Shown here: piece by piece, positions 1 to 9,342 of the stretch
Layout of the letters: the number at the start of each line of letters is the position of its first letter
Numbering within the stretch: position 1 is the first letter of the stretch
NCBI GenBank assembly: GCA_965204405.1
Contig: CBDBEN010000002.1
Coordinates: forward strand, 1 to 64,000
Length of the DNA stretch: 64,000 nt
Direction of reading: 5' to 3'
Source: JANQPX01 sp965204405
Lineage (GTDB): Bacteria > Pseudomonadota > Alphaproteobacteria > Geminicoccales > Geminicoccaceae
Position numbers and translations under genes: made by a program
Notes under the pieces: model-generated
Told to the model about the DNA's origin: nothing
Databases searched by the model: none
The model's input: the letters and a program-made list of their open reading frames with translations, nothing else

Positions 1-1544
1 TACCGTCGATCTCATGCTCGGGGCGGATTATGACGACACGGTAATCACCGTCGATCAGGAACAGCTCGGATCCTTGTTCGGGCCGGGCGAGAAGCCATTC
101 GAAGGTGAAGAGATCACCATCCTGACGTTGGACTCGGGTCCAAAGGCGGTATCTCTGGACCTATCAATGCTTTTCGGCCTGTTTGGGAAGAGCTGACCGG
201 CGGTAAGCTCGATATCGCGCTCGTGCCAATCACCGATCTTTACGCCAAGATGATGCTCGATTTGAACGAGGGGCAGGGGCTCTATGACGGGATCATCGTT
301 GGCGCCTTCTTCTATGGTGATCTGATTGCCGGCAATTACATGGTCCCGGTCGATGACTATATGACGAGTGGTGAATATCCGGCCTGGTCCTACGATTCAA
401 TGCCGCAATCGCTGAAGAATCTGCACACCTGGAACGATGTGGGCTATGGTGTCTTGAACGATGCGATGGTCAGGTGCTCTATTATCGCCGCGATATCCTG
501 AACGATCCTAAATGGCAGGCTGAATTCAAGGCGGAAACCGGCGAAGACATGGTTGTCCCGCCAAAGACCTGGCAGCAGCTTCTCAGCATCTCCTCGTTTT
601 TCGCCGGCAAGAATTGGGACAGCAACGACGACGAGCCGGATCATGGGACGGTTCTGCACTTGAAGGTCGGCGAGCAGGGCCACTATCACTTCCAGTCCTT
701 CTCGGCACCGTTTGCCATCACCCCTGGCGACAAGGTCGATCAGCACCATAATGTTTACTGGTTCGATCCGACCGACATGAAGCCGCTGATCAACAGCCCG
801 GGGCATGTCAAGGCTCTGGAGCTTTTGCAGGAACTGCATGCGACCGGCCCCGCCGCGCAGGTTGGCTGGAGCTTGGGCGAGGCTTGGGATTACTTCCTTC
901 GCGGCAAGTCGATCTTCGTCTTCAGCTGGGGCGATGTCGGCTCACTCTGCCAGGATGAGTCCAGATCCAAGATCAAAGGTGTTTGCGCATCGGCCATCCT
1001 GCCGAGCTCTGACACCTATTGGGATCATGAGAATGGCGATTGGGTCAACACCGACAGCCCGCAATTGGTTGGCAATACGACGGGCGGTTCCTGGCATGGC
1101 GTGATCTCGGCCTTCTCAGAAAGCCCGGATGCCACCTATTCCTTCCTGTCGCTGATGGCGCTCAAGCCCGTCTCGATCTGGAATGCGCAAAATGGCTGGA
1201 CCGGCGTCGATCCCGGCTACAGCTATCAGTTTCTGGAGCCCAATGGCGAAGCCAAGGTCGAAGACTATGTGAAGGCCGGATGGAACGAGGCCGATGTCAT
1301 CGACTACACCCAGGCCTATTACGACAACTTCACTGCCGACACCATGCTGACCTATCTGCGCATCGAAGGTGCGCCGGAATATTGGGATATCATGGACAAA
1401 AACCTGTCGGCGGCGATGAGCGGTGACAAGGGTGCACAGGAAGCACTCGACGACACGGCAGCCGCTTGGGAGGGAATCACGGACCGTCTCGGCCGTGACA
1501 AGATCCTAAAGCAGTATCAGGAAGCGATCGGCTTTGATGGCTGA
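1..1544 (+). pseudogene. ABC sugar transporter substrate-binding protein (5' truncated by window, two frameshifts)
   Basis: This is a family-1 extracellular solute-binding protein that would capture a carbohydrate in the periplasm for the two permeases directly downstream. The reading frame is already open at base 1, so the start and signal peptide lie outside the window. Reading must shift frame near base 143 (SGPKGGI context) and again near base 467 (LND-DGQVLYYRRD context). Each shift is explained by one missing base in a short run (cc or aaa, and gg). The last 356 codons, from 474, are uninterrupted and carry the typical late binding-protein text (GEAWDYFLRGKS, GNTTGGSWHGVI). No ATP-binding subunit is visible; it may lie upstream. 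The family is clear, the sugar is not. Whether the gene is dead or mis-sequenced cannot be decided here. Confidence 0.85.
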
Positions 1545-1626
1545 TCTTTAGCGTGAAGGCGGTGCTCGGTCACAATGAGCAGGCATCGAGCACCGCCGAT
1601 CAGGCCCGGTTGCGGAACCTTTGACG

Positions 1627-2575
1627 ATGCGCTGGACGAACAGGATCAAATTTCTCTTCTTGATGCCTGCGGTTCTGTGGGTGCTGATTTTTACGATCTT
1701 TCCACTCGGCTATTCGCTCTATCTCAGCTTTCATCAGGTGGACCGTGAAGTGGTCATCACTGGGCGCGAGAAGGTGCCGATGCTGGATGATGCCGGCCAG
1801 CCCATCCTCAAGAAAAACGGCGAGCCGAGAACCAAGACCAAAATCTCGCGCGAGCAGCGGACCACCTTTACCTGGAATGGCTTCGCCAATTTCAAGCGCG
1901 CCTTTCACGATGAGGAGGTGCAAAATGCCGTCCGGGTCACAGCCCTCTTCGTGATCGTCGGTGTCGCCACCGAAGTCGTGCTTGGGCTATTCCTTGCCTG
2001 GCTGTTTAACCGAAGGCTGATCGGCCGTCCGATCCTGCGATCGATCATGATCCTGCCGATCTTCGCTACACCGATCGCGGTCGGTTACTTGTTTTTCACG
2101 ATCTTCTACGAAGTCGGCGGTCCGCTGGAATTTTTGGGTGTTCCCTGGCTATCCCACCCAAGCTGGGCGCTGGTCTCGATCATTCTGGTCGACATCTGGC
2201 AATGGACCCCTTCTGCTTCCTCGTTTTTCTCGCCGCTCTCCAGGCTATTCCCGACGAGCTGATCGAGCAGGCCAGGCTGGATACGAATTCCGAATGGGAC
2301 CTTTGGCGCGAGGTAATCTTGCCCATGCTGCAGCCGATCATCATCCTGGTGATCCTGCTTCGTCTCGCCGAGGCGTTCAAACTGTTCGACATCGTCGCAA
2401 CCCTCACCAAAGTGGGCCCGGGATCGCCACGCAGTCCTACAGCTATCTCGCCTTCACCCGTGGCTTCAAGCTCAACGATTTCGGCTATGCCTCGGCGATG
2501 GCCTATCTGCTCCTGATTGTCGTGATGATCGTGGTCACGCTCTTTTTCCGCCGCTTGAGGCGAAGCTATGAATAG
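1627..2575 (+). pseudogene. ABC sugar transporter permease 1 (MalF/UgpA type, two frameshifts)
   Basis: This is an inner-membrane permease of the binding-protein-dependent transport family, following the binding-protein gene by about 80 bp. The first membrane segment (about residues 10-30) is followed by a polar insert of roughly 55 residues, then the usual membrane helices. The EAA-loop region (ELIEQARLD and following) that docks the ATPase is present. Two one-base deletions break the frame, near 2208 (after DIWQWTP) and near 2412 (after VATLTK). Joining frames 1, 0 and 2 restores one continuous protein of about 316 residues ending LRRSYE. ATG 1627 was chosen over TTG 1621 because MRWTNRIKF is the usual kind of N-terminus. 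The stop overlaps the start of permease 2, which suggests translational coupling. Confidence 0.83.
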
Positions 2576-3448
2576 CCCTACGGAAGCCGAGGCCCCCAAA
2601 CGCCTCGCCCAGCCTAACGCAATCAGCGATTCAGTATGGTCGATCGTCGCGATTGCGGTCGCCATGATCTTCTTCTTTCCGATTTATTGGGCGGTTTCCA
2701 ACAGCCTTCGTCTGCCGGCCGAAACCTTTACGGTCGCAGGGCTCGGTATCCCGTTTGTCGATTTTACGCCGACCCTGGAAAACTGGAACTCGCAGGTCAA
2801 AGTTCCCGAGGCTATGACGCCTTCGCCAACAGCACCATCATTTCGATGGCCGCCGTTGCCCTTGCGCTTTCCCTAGGCCTGCCGGCTGCCTACGCACTCG
2901 CCCGCTTCAAGTTCTTCACAATCGCCAACAAGGACCTGACGGTCTGGTTCCTCTCTCAGCGTGTCCTGCCGCCGGTGGCGACTGCGGTTCCATTCTTCAT
3001 CGTTTTCTCATCCCTCAACCTTCTCGACACGCGCCTCGCCCTGACCTTGGTCAGCGCCACCTTCATCTTGCCGTTCGCGGTGGTGATCGTCCGGCAGACT
3101 TTCTACGACCTGCCGATCGAGCTGGAGGAGGCTGCACTGGTGGATGGCGCCAGCCACATCACCACCTTCTGGCGGATCGCCATCCCGCTTGCCATGCCTG
3201 CCATCGCAGCGGCGGCGCTGATCATGTTCGCCTTTGCCTGGAACGAGTACCTCTTCGCCGTCATCCTGACCGTTAAGGATGCGGCCACGATGCCGGTTCA
3301 TATTGCAGGCGGTGTCGATACGCGGGGTGTGCAGTTCTGGTTCGTCGCCGTGCGCGCCCTCATCGCGATGATCCCGCCGGTTCTTCTTGCTCTTTTTGCG
3401 CAGCGCTACATTGTCCGCGGCCTGACATTGGGGGCGGTCAAGGGATAG
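2568..3448 (+). pseudogene. ABC sugar transporter permease 2 (MalG/UgpE type, one frameshift)
   Basis: This is the second inner-membrane permease of the importer. Its ATG lies inside the last codons of permease 1. The N-terminal part (about 85 residues, with a membrane segment IVAIAVAMIFFFPIYWA) is in frame 0. The rest, from about 2812, is in frame 2; one missing g in the ggg of VPEGYDAFANST explains the shift. The conserved permease signature IELEEAALVDGAS, with the EAA glycine region, lies in the intact second half. The final helices and C-terminus (YIVRGLTLGAVKG) match family ends. All five indels in the three transporter genes are single-base losses. About 180 bp without a gene separates this from pyc. 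Confidence 0.84.
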
Positions 3449-3629
3449 CCACGTGAGCTTTAAGGCGCGTTGGCGGCAGCGGTCAGGCGAACTTCTTTGC
3501 GAAACATGGACGCATTGCCGTGCGTACCGCTTGTTTGTAGCCCCTCTGTAGCTTCAAAGTAGACTTATGGTCGTGCCAAAATTTCCTGCTGATCACAGGA
3601 TGGCATGTGGCGCCCGTTTGGAGTAGTGG

Positions 3630-6600
3630 ATGGAAAGTTTCAAAAAGCTCTTGGTTGCCAATCGCGGCGAAATCGCGATCCGCGTGCTGAGAGCTGCCAA
3701 TGAACTCGGCAAGCAAACCGTCGCGATCTATGCCGAGGAAGACAAGCTCTCGCTCCATCGGTTCAAGGCCGATGAGGCCTATAGGGTCGGGGCGGGCAAG
3801 GGGCCGATCAAGGCCTATCTCGACATCGACGATATCATCCGCACCGCCAAGGCTTGCGGTGCCGATGCACTCCATCCGGGCTATGGGCTGCTGTCCGAAA
3901 ACCCTGATTTCGCCGATGCCTGTGCAGACGCCGGCATTGCGTTTATCGGGCCCAAGTCCGAGACCATGCGCCTGCTCGGCGACAAGGTGAGTGCTCGCAA
4001 TGTGGCGATCACGGCTGGCGTGCCGGTGATACCGGCGACCGACGTGTTGCCGAAGGATTCCAAGAAAGTCGAAAAGCTAGCCGCCGAAATTGGTTATCCC
4101 CTGATGCTCAAGGCGAGCTGGGGCGGCGGCGGCCGTGGCATGCGCCCGATCCGCTCGAAGAAGGAATTGGCCGAAAGCGTGCTTGCGGGCAGCCGGGAAG
4201 CGGAGGCGGCGTTTTGGCCGGGGCGATGTCTATCTCGAGAAGCTGATCGAGCGCGCACGGCATATCGAGGTCCAGATCCTGGGCGACAAGCATGGTCATA
4301 TCGTCCATCTGTTCGAGCGGGATTGCACGGTTCAGCGGCGCAACCAGAAGGTGGTGGAGCGGGCGCCGGCACCGCATCTGGATGAGGGCAGGCGAGGGGA
4401 GCTTTGCGAACTTGCCCTGAAGATCGCCCGGTATGCGTCCTATGAATGCGCGGGCACGGTCGAATTTCTCGAAGATGTCGACACTGGTGCGTTTTACTTC
4501 ATCGAGGTCAATCCGCGCATTCAGGTGGAGCACACCGTGACCGAAGAGGTCACAGGCATCGACATCGTCAAGGCCCAGATCCGGATCACGGAGGGCGGCC
4601 GGATCGGCCAGATCGACGAGACCGGCGTGCCGCCGCAGCATGGAATTGCGTTGAACGGCCATGCGATGCAATGCCGGATTACCACCGAAGACCCTCTGAA
4701 CAACTTCATCCCGGATTATGGGCGCATCACCGCTTATCGGGGCGCTACCGGTTTCGGCATCCGTCTGGATGGCGGTACCGCCTATTCAGGCGCTGTAATT
4801 ACCCGGCATTACGATTCGCTTCTCGAGAAAGTCACCGCCTGGGCGCCAAGTGCCGAAGAGGCGATCGCGCGCATGGATCGTGCTCTGCGGGAGTTTCGGA
4901 TCCGGGGCGTTGCCACCAATCTCGCTTTCGTGGAGAACCTGATCGGCCATCCGGTCTTCAGGGCGTGCGAGTACACGACCAAATTCATTGACGACCATGA
5001 GGAACTGTTCGATTTCGCGCGTGGGCGGGATCGCGCGACGCGTCTTTTGACCTATCTCGCCGATGTCACTATCAACGGCCATCCCGAGACCCGCGACCGA
5101 CAGCGACCGCCGGCTCATGCCCTGCCGCCGGCCGCGCCTGAACCGATTGTGGAGACGCCGCCGCCCGGCACCAAGCAATTGCTTGACGAGCTCGGGCCTT
5201 CGGCTTTTGCCACGTGGATGCTCGAGCAGGAAAGGCTTTTGATCACCGACACCACCATGCGGGATGCCCACCAGTCCCTGCTTGCCACCCGCATGCGCAG
5301 CTTCGACATGATCGCGGTTGCCGACGCATACGCCACCAACCTGCCGGGCATGTTCAGCATGGAATGCTGGGGAGGGGCAACTTTCGACGTCTCGATGCGC
5401 TTCTTGCAGGAGTGTCCTTGGGAGCGGCTGCGAGGCCTTCGCCAAGCAATGCCGAACATTCTGCTGCAAATGCTGCTGCGTGGCTCCAACGGCGTCGGCT
5501 ATACCAATTACCCGGACAATGTCGTCCAGACCTTCACCCGTCAGGCTGCGGCCAGCGGCATCGATCTATTCCGGATTTTCGATGCGCTGAACTGGGTCGA
5601 GAGCATGCGGGTTTCGATCGATACGGTCCTCGAGTGCGGCAAGCTGTGCGAGGCGGCGATCTGCTATACCGGTGACATGCTCGATCCGGCACGCTCGAAA
5701 TACGATCTGGACTACTATCTCGGCATGGCGCGGGAGTTGAAGGCGGCGGGCGCCCATATCATCGGCATCAAAGATATGGCTGGCGTAATCAAGCCGGATG
5801 CCGCACGCCTCCTGGTGAAGGCGATCAAGGACGAAACCGGTCTGCCGCTGCATTTCCATACCCATGACGCCAGCGGTATTGCTGCTGCCTCGGTGTTGGC
5901 TGCCGCCGAGGCAGGTGCCGATGTGGTCGATCTTGCGATGGACAGTCTTTCCGGCCTGACCTCCCAGCCCAATCTTGGCGCGATCGTCGTTGCTCTTGCA
6001 CGTCACGGTCGCTCGACCGGCTTGGATCCCGCCATGATCCGAAGTTTTGCCGACTATTGGGAAGCAGTACGCTTTCAATATGCCGCCTTCGAGTCCGACA
6101 TGCGCGCCGGGTCGTCCGAGATCTATCTGCATGAGATGCCCGGCGGTCAGTTCACCAATCTGAAGGCGCAGGCCCGATCCATGGGGTTGGAGGGGCGCTG
6201 GCATGAGGTCGCCAAGGCCTATGCGGATGTCAATCAGATGTTCGGTGATGTCATCAAGGTAACGCCGTCATCGAAGATCGTCGGCGACATGGCTCTCTCC
6301 ATGGTGGCGGCCGGCCTTGATTGCGCCGATGTCGAAGATCCCAAAAAGGACGTTGCCTTTCCCGACTCGGTGGTTGGTTTCTTTCGAGGGGACATCGGCC
6401 AGCCGCCGGGCGGGTTTCCCAAAGCGTTGCAGAAGAAGGTGCTGAAAGGGGAAAAGCCTTTGAAGCAGCGGGCAGGGCAAGTGATGAAACCCGCCAATCT
6501 CAAGAACCTTCGCAAGCAGGCCGAAACCGAGGCCGGGCGTGAGATCACCGATGAGGAGTTTTGCTCCTATCTCATGTATCCCAAGGTCTTTGTCGACTAT

Positions 6601-7081
6601 GCCCGTAACCGTGCCGAGTACGGCCCCGTCGCCGTCCTGCCGACGCCATACCTTTTTCTATGGGATGTCTTCGGGCGAGGAAATCACCGCCGATCTCGAA
6701 CCCGGCAAGACCATGATGATCCGCTGCGTCGCCATCGGCGAGACCGATAATGACGGGGCGGCGCGAGTCTTCTTCGAAGTGAATGGCCAGCCGCGGATCG
6801 CCAAGGTGCAGGATCGGCATGCCGAGCAGACCTCGAACCGGCCGCCCAAGGCGGATGAAACCAACCCCGCCCATGTAGCGGCGCCGATGCCCGGTGTCAT
6901 CGCGACGGTGGCCGTCAAGGAGGGGCAGAAGATCAGCACCGGTGATCTGCTGATGACCATTGAGGCGATGAAGATGGAAACCGCAATTCATGCGGATCGA
7001 AACGGCACCGTGGCGCGGCTCCTGGTTTTAGCCGGCAGCCAGATCGATGCGAAAGACTTGTTATTGGAACTGGATGCATGA
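3630..7081 (+). pseudogene. pyc: Pyruvate carboxylase (two frameshifts)
   Basis: Pyruvate carboxylase (EC 6.4.1.1) makes oxaloacetate from pyruvate, bicarbonate and ATP. The reconstructed protein is about 1150 residues, the normal length for the single-chain enzyme. In order it shows the biotin carboxylase N-domain (KLLVANRGEIAIRVLRA near residue 7), ATP-grasp and C-domain (HLFERDCTVQRRNQK), the carboxyltransferase barrel beginning DTTMRDAHQSLLATRMRS, and a C-terminal biotin carrier domain with the acceptor lysine in EAMKMET. One extra t near 4213 (ggcgttttgg) and one extra base near 6650 break the frame. Joining the frames gives clean family sequence across both joints. The stop overlaps the start of nadX by 8 bp, so the two were probably co-expressed. 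Both breaks could be sequencing artefacts. Confidence 0.9.
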
Positions 7082-7943
7082 TGTCACCGCTAAGATCGCA
7101 AGGGAAATCAAAGCCTTGAACGATAGTCACAAGAAAGAGACCTTGACGGTGGCCATCGGCGGGTTTGGTGCGATCGGGCGGGAGATCGGGGCTCGTCTCG
7201 ATCAAGGCGAGCCGGGGCTGCGGCTCGAAGCCGTCAGTGCTCGTGATGTCAAGAAAGCCGAGGCGGCGATGGCGGGTTTTGGACGCCCGGTTCCCGTTTG
7301 GCCGTTAGCGGACCTCGCCCGATCCGCCGACGTCATCGTCGAATGCGCTCCTGCCGCCGTTTTCCGCGAGATTGCTCTCCCCGTTTTGAAGGCAGGCAAG
7401 ACATTGGTGCCGCTCAGCGTCGGGGCACTCCTGGTGCATGATGATCTGGTGCAGCTGGCAAAAGATCACGAGGCGCGGATCATCGTGCCCACCGGGGCAT
7501 TACTGGGTCTCGATGCTGTCCGCGCGGCGGCAGAAGGCGAGATCCGCTCGGTGACCATGGTCACCAGAAAGCCGCCGGGCGGGTTGGCAGGCGCTCCCTA
7601 TCTCGAAGAGCGCGGCATCGATCTTTCCGCTCTCGATGAACCGCTCAAGATCTTCGCGGGAAGCGCTCGTGAAGGTGCACGCGGCTTCCCCGCCAATGTC
7701 AATGTCGCCGCTGCCTTGTCGCTGGCTGGTATCGGCCCGGATCGGACCAGGTTGGAGATCTGGGCCGATCCGGCGATCAAGCGCAATACCCATAGGATCA
7801 GCGTTGATGCCGACAGCGTCCGTTTCGAGATGACGATCGAGAATGTTCCGAGCGACGCCAATCCCAGAACCGGCAAGATTACGGCGCTCAGCGCACTCGC
7901 GGCTCTAAAAGCGATGACCTCGGTGCTGAAAGTAGGCAGCTAG
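7074..7943 (+). CDS. nadX: Aspartate dehydrogenase, NadX type
   Basis: This is a predicted L-aspartate dehydrogenase (EC 1.4.1.21), an NAD(P)-dependent enzyme interconverting aspartate with iminoaspartate, which feeds NAD synthesis or releases oxaloacetate plus ammonia. The N-terminal Rossmann motif is VAIGGFGAIGREIGARL. It is followed by ADVIVECAPAAVFRE, a central GALLGLDAV segment and the conserved PANVNVAAALSLAGIG region of the DUF108-type catalytic domain. The length (289 residues) is a little above the family norm. ATG 7074 overlaps the pyc stop; a later TTG near 7116 would give a start closer to the Rossmann strand and is possible. Sharing an operon with an oxaloacetate-forming enzyme suggests a joint role in aspartate/oxaloacetate supply, which is inference. 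Confidence 0.85.
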   Translation: MHDVTAKIAREIKALNDSHKKETLTVAIGGFGAIGREIGARLDQGEPGLRLEAVSARDVKKAEAAMAGFGRPVPVWPLADLARSADVIVECAPAAVFREIALPVLKAGKTLVPLSVGALLVHDDLVQLAKDHEARIIVPTGALLGLDAVRAAAEGEIRSVTMVTRKPPGGLAGAPYLEERGIDLSALDEPLKIFAGSAREGARGFPANVNVAAALSLAGIGPDRTRLEIWADPAIKRNTHRISVDADSVRFEMTIENVPSDANPRTGKITALSALAALKAMTSVLKVGS

Positions 7944-7965
7944 CGGTATGACCAGCCGCTTCCGG

Positions 7966-8496
7966 TCAGCCGGGACTTGCGCTGGCCGGCTTGACCTTGG
8001 ATTTCAGATTTTCGATCACATCCAGAGCCGTATAGGCATCGCGTTCACCGTCAGGCTTTTCGCCGTCGAACATCACGATGTCCAGATAGCCGGCATAGCT
8101 GTAGTCAGCACGGCCACCGCCAAAACCGGTCGACAAGCCGATGCCGACATTGCTGCTGCCGCCGCCAACACCAATTCCGATACGCGGCGAGGCCCCTCGG
8201 ACCGATGTCACGACGGGCTCGACCTCCCTGGAAACCACCTTGAAATAGTCGTGCCCGTTTTCGAGCGTCACCTCGGCAGCGCGAAAGAGGGCATAGGATT
8301 CGACCGTGTCGCGCGGCGTTGACTGATTGCCGGTAAATTTCACGCTGTAGCGATTGTTTTCGATCTGTTGTTCGCTATAGCCGCCATTCTCTCCAAGCGC
8401 CTGGTAAGGGGTCGGCGCGACCGAACATCCGGCCAGCCAAAGGGAGGCGGTAAGAGCCAGGGCAAGACGTCCGGAACTGCGAAGGTCAAGTTTCAT
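7966..8496 (-). CDS. Lipoprotein of the CC0125/CC1285 type
   Basis: This is a predicted outer- or inner-membrane lipoprotein of unknown function. A signal peptide ends in the lipobox WLAGCS, giving the mature protein an N-terminal cysteine at about residue 24. The mature domain has the family pattern PTPYQ, YSEQQIENNRYSVKFTGN, STPRDTVESYALFRAAEVT and HDYFKVV. A glycine-rich, sequence-poor middle (GIGVGGGSSNVGIGL) follows, then LDIVMFDGEKP. The start was set at the second of two adjacent methionines just before the basic n-region; upstream in-frame codons lack signal-peptide character. It converges with nadX, 22 bp away. A paralogue lies 160 bp upstream on the same strand. Confidence 0.75.
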   Translation of the reverse strand: MKLDLRSSGRLALALTASLWLAGCSVAPTPYQALGENGGYSEQQIENNRYSVKFTGNQSTPRDTVESYALFRAAEVTLENGHDYFKVVSREVEPVVTSVRGASPRIGIGVGGGSSNVGIGLSTGFGGGRADYSYAGYLDIVMFDGEKPDGERDAYTALDVIENLKSKVKPASASPG

Positions 8497-8569
8497 CATA
8501 GACAGATCCCAAGTTCGAGAGACATGAAAGCCTGCGTTCGATAGATCGGACCGGTTCAAAACGCTGCAG

Positions 8570-8613
8570 GACCAACCCGCTATTTCCGATCGGGCTCGAT
8601 GGTCGGGTTGGTC
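8570..8613. repeat. Inverted repeat between the two lipoprotein genes
   Basis: Nine-base perfect arms (gaccaaccc / gggttggtc) lie around a 26-base spacer that itself contains gatcgggctcgat. It sits between the downstream end of one lipoprotein gene and the start of the next on the minus strand. There is no T-run, so a simple terminator is unlikely; it could be an operator or an mRNA-stabilising hairpin. Confidence 0.35.
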
Positions 8614-8658
8614 TCATCCACGGCGTACCGCTTCCCTAGATCACCCAATCGGGCCGCC

Positions 8659-9204
8659 TTACTTTTCGGCGGGCTGGCGAAGGAGCGGCTGCAAACGCTG
8701 AAGCACGTCGAGAGCGTCATAGGAGTTCGCATCATCAACTGGCTTCTTACCTTCGGCCAAAACGATGTCGGCTGTGCCGGAATACTCGTTCACCGGGTAG
8801 CTGGTGCCGGATACATAACGTGGTCTGAGAAAACGCCTATGCCTGTAACCGCGGCGTCCATGATAACGGCTATATCCAAAGCCGAAGTCATCATCATAGG
8901 CGTGGGTATAATAGCGTGTCGAGCGTTCCAGATCCCTATCGACGATGGTGAAGTAGTCGAAGCCCTCCTGCACCGTCAATTCGGCTGCCCGGTAGAGCAG
9001 ATAGTTCTGAACATCGTCCCGCGGTGTCGACGAATTGCCCTCGAACGTCACGCGATAGCGGTTTTTCTCAAGCTGTTGGTCGGTATAGCCATAGCCGCCA
9101 TTGCCAGGCTGATACGGGGTCGGCACGGTGCAGGCCGTGAGTATGAACATAACGGGCAGTGCGGCAGCCCAGGTCTTGGCCTTTGAAAAAAGTCGAGAAG
9201 TCAT
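8659..9204 (-). CDS. Lipoprotein, paralogue of the neighbouring CC0125-type protein
   Basis: This is a predicted lipoprotein of 181 residues. The signal peptide runs to the lipobox ILTACT, with cysteine at residue 25. The mature part repeats the neighbour's layout: PTPYQPGNGGYGYTDQQL, KNRYRVTFEGN, STPRDDVQNYLLYRAAELT, FDYFTIVDRD, then ADIVLAEGKKP and YDALDVLQRLQPLL. The middle differs, being rich in Tyr, Arg and His (YSRYHGRRGYRHRRFLRPRY). The tandem pair probably arose by duplication. No enzyme motif is seen. Both genes read away from mutS, which lies on the same strand farther upstream. Confidence 0.75.
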   Translation of the reverse strand: MTSRLFSKAKTWAAALPVMFILTACTVPTPYQPGNGGYGYTDQQLEKNRYRVTFEGNSSTPRDDVQNYLLYRAAELTVQEGFDYFTIVDRDLERSTRYYTHAYDDDFGFGYSRYHGRRGYRHRRFLRPRYVSGTSYPVNEYSGTADIVLAEGKKPVDDANSYDALDVLQRLQPLLRQPAEK

Positions 9205-9342
9205 GATGGAGCCTCGAAGTTTTGAAGCCTGAATATGGCGCTTCCCGGTGACAAAACCAAGTCAATATAAAAAATGTGAACAATATTCGCCGTCGCCGTG
9301 GGAAATAATTCACACAATGCACTTTGTGGTTGCTTTGGATCA

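Noticed and set aside
4786..5469. 227-codon minus-strand frame in pyc
   Set aside because: Shadow of the GC-rich pyruvate carboxylase gene, without motifs.
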